Origin: Actinomortierella ambigua
Taxonomy: Eukaryota > Mortierellomycota > Mortierellomycetes > Mortierellales > Mortierellaceae
NCBI GenBank assembly: GCA_016098155.1
Contig: JAAAJB010000182.1
Location: 8,721 to 56,724, forward strand
DNA: 48,004 bases
Direction: 5' to 3'
Each line of letters starts with the position of its first letter. Positions within the stretch are counted from its first letter, which is position 1. The notes below the pieces were generated by a model. The model saw only the letters and a list, made by a program, of their open reading frames with translations, did no database searches and had not been told where the DNA came from. Below are positions 1-10,731 of the stretch, in pieces. The position numbers were made by a program, and so were the translations under genes.

Positions 1-65
1 CCCCCCCCCCTTCTTTCCCCCCCCCCCCCCCCCCCCCCCCGGCTCTTTTTTTTTTTTTTTTTTTT
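1..65. repeat. poly-C then poly-T homopolymer tract
   Basis: The window opens with C runs (about 1-10 and 17-40) broken by a short T-rich stretch, followed by a T run (about 47-65). Together with 66-279 it lies upstream of the first recognisable coding exon, so it is most likely intron or upstream sequence of the CBS/PB1 gene. No coding signal was found in 1-279. Confidence 0.8.
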
Positions 66-279
66 GTCTTCGTCTTGTCAAAGTCGTTCCCCTCCCCTCT
101 CCATCTTAGACCAATCTTGTTTGTTTGTATTGTTTCTTTGTTGGTACAACCTTCTGTCTCTCTCTTCATGGTTACGGCGAGGAATACCCTTCCCCCCCGA
201 CCTTCGTTTTTGGTTTTCCTCTTCTTCTCAAAGAAAATTGTTCTGACACCTACAGTTGACATGTGTATCGATGCTTTAG

Positions 280-2730
280 GCAATCCGCCGGAAGATCGAA
301 CAGGAGTTGTCCAAGAAGCGCCACAGCTCGAGAAAGGCCAAGCAGACCCAGAAGGTCATGCCGGGCACTGTCTCGGCCCTGCGCGTCTCCCAGGCCCTGA
401 CCGTGCAAGAGTCGCTCACTGTCACAGAAGCCTCTCAGAACATGGCCGCTAAGCGTGCCGACTGCGTGCTCGTCATCAACGACGAAGAGCACCTCTCTGG
501 AATCTTTACTGCGAAGGACCTTGCTTTCCGTGTTGTTGCTGCGTAAGTGGGGTCTGCGAGAGCCGCTCCAGGCAACAAGCAACCTTTTTACCGCTGATCC
601 ACCTAACATGAACTGCCACCTAATCACCCTATTGTTCTTTTTCTTGATGAATGTCATGGGCGTACTCGGGATACAACGAAAATATGATCCCCCCCCCCCG
701 CCTCATCTTATAGTGGCCTTGACCCTCGCACGACGCGTGTTGCCGATATTATGACTCCCAACCCTATTGTCGTCTCCACCGATCGCAGCGCAACAGATGC
801 CCTCAACTTGATGGTCCAGCGTGGCTTCCGTCACCTGGTAAGTGCTAATACTTTGTCGGGGATCGACAGCCGAATGGCTATCTGGCTCTTGCTCTTCTTT
901 CTCCACAGGAGAAATAATTAAAGTAGAATAGAATCGAGAGGAGCTAAAGGAACGCACATGAGCGAAGGCTATTAATTTTAGGACAATATGCTCACAGTAT
1001 ACTTTATTCCTTGTCTTTTTTTCCTTCTTCTCTTTCTGTGCCCTTGCTTTCGATAGCCTGTTCAAAACGAAGATTCCGAAATTGTTGGTTTGCTGGATAT
1101 CACAAAGTGTCTGTACGAGTCGCTAGCAAAAATGGAGCGTGCCTACGGCCAGTCCAAAAAGTTGTATGATGCACTCGAAGGCGTCGACAGGGAATGGGGC
1201 GGCATGCAGAACATGGCCATGGTCCGGTATATGGAGAATCTTCGGGAGAAGATGATGTGTCCCGATCTTAGCTCGGTCCTTGACGGCTCTCCTGCCGCCG
1301 AGGTCACGGTCAAGGCTACTGTCCGTGATGCTGCCAAGTTGATGAAGGAGCGCCGTGTCACCGCCGTCCTCGTTATGGACCAAAACGGTGTCGATATCGC
1401 CGGTATTTTCACTTCTAAAGGTAAGGTGATTGCTCCTTGATTTTTGGCTGGCTGATGCCGCCAGGATGATCTTTCCAGTCATGCGCGGTCTGAAAAAAAA
1501 AAGTGCGAAAGGAGTGAAAGACAGGACTGACAATAGACTTTATTGACCCAATCCTCGTTCCACCTCGATATAGATATTGTCCTTCGTGTCATTGCTGCTC
1601 AACTTGAGCCCAGCAATTGTAGCGTGGTCCGTGTGATGACCCCTCATCCCGACACTGCTCCCTCGTCGATGAGCATCATGGAGGCTCTCCGCAAGATGCA
1701 TGGTAGGACAAGAGAAGAAAAAAAAAACGTGGTTCGACAATTCTGGTTCGACATGCTATTTATGACTGGAATGCTCACACTACGGACATGTTTCTTTTCA
1801 TTTTGGATAGACGGCCACTACCTCAACCTGCCCGTTGTTGAGGATGACAAAGAGATTGTTGGAGTTGTTGATGTCCTGAAGCTGACCTATGCGACAATGG
1901 AGCAGATCAATTCGATGAACACCAAGGATTCAGAGTCTGGACCCATGTGGAACCACTTTTGGAACTCTACAGCCATGGGTGATGATGAGGGCTCAGTGGT
2001 GTCCGAGTCCATGGCTCCTTCGTCAATCATGTCGCCAACGCTGGCATCATCGCCTCAAGGTCATGGTCACTCGATGCAGCCTTTCCCAGGAGAGATCTTC
2101 CCCAATGAGTCTGCCTCTGTCGTGGCTGAGGACCGGAGCGAGATGATGATCAAGACAGTGGAGGAGGAGAGCACGGTGTTTGTTTTCAAGTTCAAGTCGC
2201 CCACGTCCAACACTGTACACCGCTTCACTGCCGACTACACCAACCTTTCGGCGCTTCGGGAAACCATCATGGAGAAGGAGCACATGGTTGGTGATATTGA
2301 CCCTTCAGAGCTGAACATCTCGTACATGGACGACGAGCAGGACTATGTGATCATGACATCAGACGCCGATTTGACTGATTCCGTCTCCATTGCGAAGAAG
2401 CAAGGTCACAACCGTGTGATGTTGTTCGTGTCAGACCCCCGCGCGACCACAATCTTGCCTCCAGCACCAGTACCGGCGCCAGCAGCATCCACTGTCTCAG
2501 CTTCCGTTCCCGAGACAACAGAGGAGGCTGCACGTACATCTATTGAGCAGACACCCTCGACAACCCAGTCTGGATCTCGCCCTGAGACTGTTGAGGAGCC
2601 CAAGAAGAAGCAGAGTGAGCTCCGGAAGATGCTCGAGTCTATTCCCGACGAGTACCTTCTTCCTGGAGCACTGGTGACACTGTCAGTAACGATCTTGACC
2701 GTGTTTGCCATCTCACGCCTAACGAAGTAA
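280..2730 (+). CDS. CBS- and PB1-domain membrane protein, 5' partial (Mug70-like)
   Basis: Five exons are visible: 280-542, 714-837, 1057-1420, 1574-1702 and 1811-2730, encoding 599 residues to the TAA. The first visible exon starts after an acceptor (CTTTAG) and reads AIRRKIEQELSKKRH, which in relatives follows a longer N-terminus, so the start codon lies upstream of the window or in an unrecognised exon. Two Bateman modules follow, each a pair of CBS domains; the repeats contain matching 'IFT-(A/S)-KD' and 'VMTP/IMTP' signatures. A PB1-like domain (starting near STVFVFKFKSP) comes next, and a C-terminal hydrophobic helix (LLPGALVTLSVTILTVFAI) ends the protein as a tail anchor. CBS pairs usually bind adenosine nucleotides and PB1 mediates protein pairing; the cellular role in fungi is poorly defined. 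An AATAAA sits about 220 nt after the stop. Confidence 0.88.
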
Positions 2731-2948
2731 TGACCGTAACGACTGTAATGACGAAGAGCAGTTCCGAAAAATGCTCACCAAAGGAAGGGGGATCGACATA
2801 CCCTATCAACGACAACAAACTCTCACTTCCACGCTCTCGTGCCACCTCCCCTCTCATGTCTTATCCTTGGTTGCTTTTGACGCGCTGTTTTTGTTCAAAA
2901 AGAGAATCAACCTTTTGCCGATTTCTGTAATTCGCAATATCAATAGAG

Positions 2949-2954
2949 AATAAA
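2949..2954 (+). terminator. AATAAA polyadenylation signal of the CBS/PB1 gene
   Basis: An AATAAA immediately followed by an A run lies about 220 nt downstream of the TAA at 2728-2730 and before the next start at 3048. Position and spacing suit a 3' end signal; cleavage itself cannot be seen. Confidence 0.5.
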
Positions 2955-3047
2955 AAAAAAAGAAGTCCACAACAAAAAATGGTTTAAAATTGTGGGTCAT
3001 TGCCACCAAAATGTCTCATTCTCGTTGATTCGATTCATTGAACAGCA

Positions 3048-5276
3048 ATGTCAGCCTCGACCCCACCACCTGTTGTCGCTGCGGCCGCCGCCTCTTCCTC
3101 CTCATCGCGCTCCAAGAAGCCAACCTTTGTGCCTTTGACTGATGCTCGATCACTCTTACGACCAAAGAAATCAACCATTGACTACCATGAGCCTCGGTTG
3201 TCGTCATTGACGAATGACTCGCCTTATGGTCCGCCACAAGTGACAAACTCCAAAACGACCGCGACCACGACCACGGCCACGACGATGGCAGCCACCATTC
3301 CTAATGTCCCTGGTGCAAGCTCAACGTTCAGCTTTGACAACCATACACCGGAAAGCGCAGCGTATGGAGCAGCGAGCATGGATGGAAACAAGACAGCCAC
3401 CGCCACAACAGCATCCAAGGCGCCAGCAGCACCTACACCAGGAGTCGACATCAAAGCCAGCAGCAGCAGCAGCAGCAGCAGCACAGGCACCGCGGCGGAT
3501 CCCCATGGAGGGCAGTACACGATTCTCCGGATTAAGCGCAAGCGTCACGAGGAGCCCCTGGACATGTTGGTCGTCCAGGAGTTGTTGGGTGGCAAGAAGG
3601 CCAAGACACTTGACAATCAAGCCGACGAAGAGGTTTCCAACACTCTTGCAGGAATGCAGACACTGCCCAAGACAATCAATTCATCGTCTTCGTCTTCGTC
3701 AGTAGCAGCCCCACCGGCGGCGGCAATCTTCCGGTTCGCTGCCACCGTCAACGAGGCAAGCTTCAAGGATCCAGCCCAGTCGATCCAACTGCGCGACAAG
3801 ATCACGCGGATCCAAAACAACCCTTCATCGTCGTCCTCTCCTTCTCCCTTACCTTCCTCCACCTCCTCTACAGCAGCAGCAGCAGCAGCAGCACGACCAC
3901 GTTCTCGACTCGGCATCGATCGTCCCGATCGGCGCTCGTTCATTGGTGGCGTCGGCGGAAACAGTAACAGCAACAACAGCAGCAGCAGCGGAGCCTCGAC
4001 ACCGACACCTTCTTCACAGGCACGTGGCGAGCTAGCCGGGAAGATGCAGTCGGAGGCAAAGATGGCGCGATACCGCGTGGTGCAGAAGAACCGGACGAGC
4101 TTGGTGATGAGTGAGGGGCAGACCCATAATAATAAGAAGACGACGACGACGACGACGGCACTGGCCTCGGCCTTGCAAGGTCCTCCAGAAGTCAAGGCGA
4201 TGGTGCAGGTGGAGGCGGAGGCGGCGCTGAATATGTTTAATATGCTGGATGCGGTGAAGGAGGAGTTGCCCAAGACCAAGAAGCAGCTGTAAGTGACGAC
4301 TGATGTTGGATTACACAAGGAAGTGGTAACATTCATCGAGGAAAAGAATGGGTAGAAGATTTATGTTACTCATATACCCTCCACTTGTGCATATCTTTTA
4401 ACATTCGATCAATAGCGAGGACGAGGCGATTGAGTCGGATATTATGTGCAACTTCTTGCCAATGGTCAAGGAATACCTCTCGAGTATGGTTTTATTTTTC
4501 AGTTTTTCTTGTATCCGTTATCTTGAGCCTTATACGGTGCGCATAAGGAAATGCTGGGTTTTTTGTTAATCATCTTTATTTTTGCTTTACTTGGACGATA
4601 GTTTCTGAGAAGACGGGCGACTCTAGCATTGTCACTGACGACAAGGATGGAGAACGCCGCGCACCATTCTCACGATTTGATCAATTGCTGGCAGAGACTG
4701 GGCAAAATGACAGCGACGACGAGGAGGACGAATACGTTTACGACATCTATTATCGCGACATGAATGCGGACCAATCTCAAGCTTCACAGTACCGCGCTGT
4801 TGGATCATTGTATGTCTTGATTCCCATGCTGATTGTATATCACTGTCGCTGCGTTTATTTATTTATTTTCTGGGAAGAATACGAGTCGAGTATCAGCAAT
4901 TGACCACCACCCCTTTACCCCGCCTTATCTGCTCTTGGTTTTAATCAACTAGGTTATGGTACGAGAATGATGGCGAGGAAAATTTCATCCACGAGGAAGA
5001 CTCTAGTGCAGATGACTACGAAGACTCAGACTCGAACGCCGAGGACTACTATCAGAACGACTATCCCGACGAAGAGGAGGACAGCGATCAATATGCATGT
5101 AAGTGGTCGTGTCACCCCAGTCGTTGTTTTTGCTATTATGGGATGTACGGGCTTCAGAAGAATAGTGTGTGATTGTTTGTATGCAGGACATGGACTGACC
5201 CATTTATTGCCTTGCTTTGACGCGGATCAAAATAGACGAGTTGTCGGATACTGACGACGACGAGTACATATATTAG
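3048..5276 (+). CDS. IWR1: Iwr1 / SLC7A6OS family RNA polymerase II nuclear import factor
   Basis: Five exons (3048-4288, 4416-4483, 4602-4809, 4953-5098, 5236-5276) give 567 residues. Two family signatures identify it. The first is the N-terminal motif YTILRIKRKRHEEPLD near residue 160. The second is the acidic C-terminal block YVYDIYY followed by RDM, a tryptophan-containing stretch (LLWYENDGEENF) and Asp/Glu-rich repeats ending in DDDEYIY. Iwr1 proteins bind assembled RNA polymerase II in the cytoplasm and carry it into the nucleus through importin alpha, using a basic NLS near the N-terminus. This copy is longer than the usual family size because of Ser/Thr/Ala homopolymers inserted around the first motif. 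The C-terminal motif is spread over three small exons, so single-ORF gene calling would lose it. Confidence 0.87.
3459..3482 (+). repeat. (AGC)n triplet repeat coding for polyserine in IWR1
   Basis: About eight AGC units encode a serine run. Similar triplet tracts occur further along the same exon (GCA near 3871-3891 for Ala, CAGCAG near 3975-3990 for Ser, ACGACG near 4140-4157 for Thr). They lie in the disordered part of the protein and are likely length-polymorphic. Confidence 0.85.
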
Positions 5277-5490
5277 ATGCTGACTCTAGTAAAGTTGCTT
5301 GGCGCATTCGTTTGCTTCGCAAAACTCTTTTATGCTGAGACAGATTTATTCTGGAAAAAGTGGGTCACTGGCCATCTGCACAATTTTTTGAATGGGGGGA
5401 GGGGGGAGGTGTACACTAAGAAGAAGGGTATGGTGGTAAGGAAGAGACAATCACAAAGCAATAAGGCAAAAAGGAAGAAACAAGAAAAAA

Positions 5491-8400
5491 TTACTTCTTT
5501 CTACCATTCTTCTTGGGCTTCTTCTTCTTCTTGTTCAAGCTGGTACTTGAGCCATGACTACCGCTGGCTTTGGGAACCTGTTGAGTCTGATCGGGCACCT
5601 TGGGGTTCTCTTCCCACTCGTCGCGGTCGAAGCCGTAATCTTCCTCCATCGCTGGCACCTCCTCCTCCTCCTCATCGCCCTCGGCCTCGGCGTTGCCGAG
5701 TCCAGACAGAAGCTTATGATGGTTCGGCTCTGCCGTTGGAATCACAGGGATCGCCGTCTCATAGCGAGTCTCGGCATGCGAGGGTAATCTGACAGAGTCC
5801 TTGTTACTGCTGAGGCTTGACGCAGGCGATGCTGAGCCAAGGACATGGGTCTCCTCCGCAGCAGTGGCTGTAGCGACGGCTGCCGCCACAGGTACGACAG
5901 CATCGTCCTCAATGGGGAGCTTGTCCTGTTCGTTGTCGTTGTCGTCGTCGTCTTTCCCTTCGTCCACCACAGGGAATTTAGGGGGGTCGGTCTCCAAACC
6001 AACTTTTTCGTTCCAAACTTCTTCGCCTTGCTCCATCTTCACATCATACTTGTCCCCCTCATCGACGATGATGGCGTCGGCAGGGGTAACGGTGGTGGCG
6101 GCCATGGCTCGTATCTCGCTCTTCTCGTCAATGAATACGGGCTTGGCGCGGCTCGTTGGGACAGACTTTTGGACGATGAGCGAAGCATCGCGTGGATGGG
6201 AGCCATCGTCCTTGAGAATATCAAAGACGGCATCCTCCATGGGCGAGATCTCCTTTTCCATGCGTAGGTACATATCCATCTCTTCATCATCGGCCGCCGC
6301 CGCTGCTGCTGCTGCTGCTGCCGCCGTTGCGCCAGCAGTGGCGCCAATGATTTCGGGTACGGCCTGGTCCTTGGCTTTTTTGGGGCGCAGGCGATCAAGG
6401 AAGGACTGCGAATGTTTTCGTTGCTGGTCAAGTCGCTGTTGTTGTGATGGATCATGAGAAGATCGATGATGGTGCGGTGGCCTGTGGGGAGGGATTGTGA
6501 TTGGGAGACCAGTCTTTTCATCGTATTGCAAATGGTCGCGCGCATCAAAGAGCAAATCGCGGCTCGTGTAAGAGTCGGCCTCGTCCGAATCAAAGGCGTA
6601 TTGGCTGTTCATCAGGGACTGGCGGCGCATATGCTCCTCGCGTGACATGGGCGGTGAGTCTGAGGGCGAGAGGCAGTTGCCGATACTGTCTGCGGGCGAC
6701 TGTGGGCATACCCCTGCGCCACCACCACCACCTCCTCCTCCGTTCAGAGCATGTGAACTCGCATAAGGCGATTGGCCGGCGACCATCGACAGTGAGGCTT
6801 GGCTGGTGGCCGGAGCGATGCAAGGTTGGTGATGGGTGTATTTGCTCGTAGCATTGCCACCACCGCCAAAAAGGCCCGACGAGGCCAACAGCGAGAGCGA
6901 GTTGGACGAGACGGACCTCTTGGCCAGGTGTGCCGCCAGTGACTGAGCGGTCGGGTCAAAGGAGGGGTCGTCGTCTGTAGCCGAGTATTGGCCCCAGATG
7001 ATAGCGTGCTCTTGCGTTGTCGAAGGCCCAGCCATCGACTGGATGTCATGGTGACTGCTGCTACTAATGTCGACGGTGCTACCATACAATCTATCACTGC
7101 GGTGAGAGCGTGGGCTGCTGCCCATTGCTCGCTGCTTGCCAAGGGCAACTGAACTGGTGGCATTGGTGCTTCCGCTGGTATGACTGCTGCCACCGCCGCT
7201 AGCTCCTCGATGCACGCCTAAAGCATAGTTGGATCCTGGCACGGTGCCCGGGTAGAGACTCTCGTGAGCAGCTGTAGCAGCGGATGAGGCTCCGCCGGCC
7301 TCATGGAGGGAGGCACTCGAGTGCGCACCTGGGCCGTGGTTGATGCCTGCCTCCTTGGACGCATTCCGGCTCCGCGAGAAAGCTTGGCGGATCGCGCGGA
7401 AACCTGCGCCGAAATCATGGCTGCGGTTCAGCTCTTGGAACCGCGACTTGCCAAGTGAGCCGGCCGAGGGTGGGGGGCGGGTCATGGCTGCGGCGGTCGC
7501 TGCTGGGCTGGTTGGGGAGTGATTGCGGCTATTGGAGTGTGAGCGGTAGGGATGATGATGGTGGCTATGGTGGTGGCCGTTGCTGTTGTTGTTGCTTTGG
7601 TGGAAATCAGGGTCATGGAGATAGGTGGCAGCCGGTGGGGGTGAGTGCATGGCGTTGATGAACGTGCGATCGAAATGGATCGGGGATCCCTTGCGCAAGG
7701 GCACATCTCGACGATGGTAATCGTCGTCTGTAGGAATACCATCTCGCGTATCATTGCGCCCTCCCTGGTTGAACGGGTTCTCATAATGGCGGCGGTAGGC
7801 CGTGAATCCAGCGATGGCGGCAATCAGCAGGACAACGGGAACCACAGCCAGCAAAAGTGTGTTCTTTTTGGGGCCCTGAGGCGGCGCGCCTTCTGCGGTG
7901 GCCTGGGTGTCGCCGCCGCTGTTCAAGCTCGCCTCTTCTTTAGATGGGTCACCCTTGACATCGCTCGATCCAGCTTGTGCCAGGACACGTTGGTTTTCCG
8001 ACGCTGGTGCGCTCGCGACCTCCTGGACCACCGAGCCCACAGGGGGCTTTTCCTCTGTTGCATGTTCAATAAGGGCGGGTTGATCGTGCATGAGGGTGTC
8101 TTGGCCAGCCGGTGTGCCTACGTTTGAAGGATCTTGGCGCTTTTCGTGGTTGTGATGGTCATGATATTGAGGTTTTTTCCGGGCCACCAGATGGTCGTGA
8201 TGGCGAGGCGCCTTCTGAGTTGCCACATGTTCGTGATGACGAGGTTCATCCTGGGCCACGAGTTGGATGTTGTTGTTGTTCTTAGAGGACGTTTGGTGGT
8301 GGTGATGGTGTCGAGCTATTGCGCGCTCTCGACGATTCAACATCTTTGGTTCGACTTTGTGCTGTTGGTCCTCCAACATTTCCTGAGCAACCTCTCCCGC

Positions 8401-9513
8401 AACCTCTGCAATCTTGTCGGCATTGAGAGCCCTCTTATAGCTACCCTCTCCACTCTCCATGTCCACACTATCGTCTTCCAACCAGTCATGTTCATCTACA
8501 TCCGCCACCACTGGAATCTTGTTCATTTGGTTTTCTTGTTGTGCCTCGTCTGGAGTCGGCGCGACAGCCAAGAATGCGTTTTGTTGATCCCGGTGAGCCT
8601 CCAGGACATACGCCTTGGCGTCCTTGCTGGGTCTGCCGAGCACCTTCTTGGACTCGGACTTGGCGCTGGTTTGGACGTCATCAAGTACATGGCCCATCTT
8701 CTCGACATGGCTCGTGCCTAGACCATGGTCCGAAAACGAAACACATTCGGGTTCCTGTACCGATGCAGCAGGAGCCCATCGTTTGTCATATTGGTGGCCA
8801 AAAAGGCTGACCCGAATCTGGTCCAGCGTGATCGTTGGTGTATCATCACCGCCTATACCGTTCTCAACCTTCAGCTGGTCTGCGGCCAAGCGCGGATGGG
8901 TGAATGACTCGTAGCACGTCCTTGCGACATAGTCTCTGGGTGAGTGGAAGGACGAACGCAGAGGTTGATGAAAATATTCTCCACCGCGTTCTAAAAACAC
9001 AAAAACAGAATTTCCCCAGCATCTCATGGCTCTTCTTACCTCACAGACCAACAGACAGGGAGGGGGCGACTGTCCGTTTCCGATGCACACTTTGGAAACT
9101 CGAGCAGACATAGTGCTTCTTGCAATGCAGCGAGGCATGGGGCTTGGAGAATATCCATGCTCCCCGGAAGCTTATCGAAAACACTCTGAATTCTAGCCTC
9201 GGCTGCCTCGACGCTATCCACTGAGGTCAAGTATTGGATCGAAGCGCAGCTTGAAGAATCACTGAGGATTCTACACTCTGAGGATGCTATGGGGTTGAGT
9301 GAAATGAGATGGCGTACGTCAGGACAGAACCGTTGAAGTGTCGTGCAACGCATGGCGATTCAGTGGATGCAAGGATCTAGGATATCGAGAGCGCTGCATT
9401 GAAGGATTGAAGATGAATTATGAAACACAGAGTGTTGGACGAGTACCTGAGGATGGGTGGGCTGAAATCAGCATGACGGCCGTTGCTAATGCAAACAGCC
9501 GATTGTGCCTCAT
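5491..9513 (-). CDS. Receptor-like single-pass membrane protein with Frizzled-type cysteine-rich ectodomain
   Basis: Three exons on the minus strand (9513-9447, 9286-9040, 8935-5491) give 1252 residues. The start codon is chosen because the first exon encodes a clear signal peptide (MRHNRLFALATAVMLISA), and splicing it in phase to the next exon bypasses stops. The ectodomain has eight cysteines up to about residue 170 in a Frizzled/CRD-like order (C-x7-C ... PCLAALQEALC, PKC, LPVCWSV, RTCYESF, PEC). A His-rich stretch follows at about 313-369. One transmembrane helix (LLLAVVPVVLLIAAIAGFTAY, about 463-484) precedes a roughly 770-residue cytoplasmic tail rich in Ser, Gly, His, a polyalanine run and acidic segments, ending in a Lys-rich motif. 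Ligand and signalling partner are unknown. In fungi a related cysteine-rich fold is known from the Mid1 calcium-channel subunit, but this topology differs. CRD assignment is by cysteine spacing only. Confidence 0.75.
6296..6340 (-). repeat. Alanine-coding triplet tract in the receptor-like gene
   Basis: A GCC/GCT/GCA-rich tract (read on the minus strand) encodes a run of twelve alanines followed by acidic residues in the cytoplasmic tail of the Frizzled-CRD protein. It is low-complexity coding DNA. Confidence 0.8.
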
Positions 9514-10731
9514 GATGAATAGGCCCGTTCACGACTCGCTGGGAGAGAAATATAGGAGGATAAGCGAAGGCAAGGTATTGGGTACGCCGTGCAAAGGAGG
9601 GTGATGATTAGCAAGGCAAGAGGTAGCTCAATGAAATAGATGAAAAGGTGCCGTAAGCCTTTTGATGGTAGAGTTGGGTGGGATAGGTCGTATTGAAGGA
9701 GGATGAAGGAGTAGGGTACAAAGTTGGTTGTAATTGTCGAAAGAGAGGCGCCAGGAAAAGTGCGGGAGCTCTACCAACAGGGAGGAGTAGAGACACGTCC
9801 TAACTTTCAACGGCGAGTGGCAGCGTGGAAGACGTCCAGAGTAAGAAAGAGAAAGGAATAAATGAACAAGTCCATCAGGTCTTTTGTCTCGCACAAGGAC
9901 AGGCTACCATCAGTCATTTCTCTGGAAATATTGAGACCTGCCAACTTTCTATCATGGCTCTGTCCCTTGACATCTTGTCGCAACAACGTGAGGAATAGAG
10001 GGGTAGTAAGTCGATACTCAAACTTTGCCATGGAATGGAATGCAACAGAGGGAAAAAGAAAAAAGGGATGTCTTTATCTTTTGTCCCTCCTGTCGTCTCC
10101 TATGTTAGGAGGGATTGAAATGTGGTTGAATATGCTCTCTGTGCGAGGTGCCTTGATACCCTAGGAGAGATTGAAATCCGCGACACAGGAAAAAAAAATA
10201 GTGTTAGGGGAAGCGGATTGGGGAGTGGTCGAAGCACCCTGCCCAGATATCCAGACACACACGACTCTCAGTTGGCATGATCTTACATGGTCATAGGGAC
10301 ACGTTTGTCCCCGAGGGCAATATACAGCCTTTTCGAGTAGAGCAGGGTTTGGACTCCTTATGCCCGGTAGTTCATTCACGAACTAAAGCACATCAGTCAC
10401 CCCAACGACCCAATGCCCATTTGACCAAACAACAAAAGGTATTGAGCCGCCAAGATGCACTTCTTTTCGTGTCAAACTGGAATAGCCAATGGAGATGTCG
10501 CTTTTCGAAGGGACATGAAGTAGAGAAAGAAAGAAAGAGAGAAGCAGCACTCTGTCCACAGGTAGCAAACCATGCTGGACTATCTAAAGTAGCCCCCTCC
10601 TCTCCAGCCTTCTGTGGTTCACGAGCCGTCTCTAAAAGTTTTGCTGTGCAACCAGACCCACACTACCGCATCGCCCCACAGTTCAAACTGCACAAAAAAA
10701 AGGGGGGGGGGGTATGGAGCTGTAATTGTTG
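9514..10731. other. Intergenic region, no gene recognised
   Basis: About 1.2 kb separates the start of the receptor-like gene from the stop of the next minus-strand gene, so it should hold the promoter of the former and the 3' end of the latter. Open frames here have no recognisable domain, no splice partners and ordinary shadow-like composition. A G run is seen at about 10701-10710. Confidence 0.6.

Noticed and set aside
1..65. Poly-C start considered as telomere
   Set aside because: No TTAGGG/CCCTAA-type units are present, and the adjoining sequence is the interior of a gene.
3617..4336. 239-codon minus-strand frame opposite IWR1
   Set aside because: It is produced by the triplet repeats (poly-Val, poly-Leu, poly-Ala runs) of the real gene read backwards.
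5801..6457. 218-codon plus-strand frame opposite the receptor-like gene
   Set aside because: Ser/Ala-rich shadow of low-complexity coding sequence; no start context or domain.
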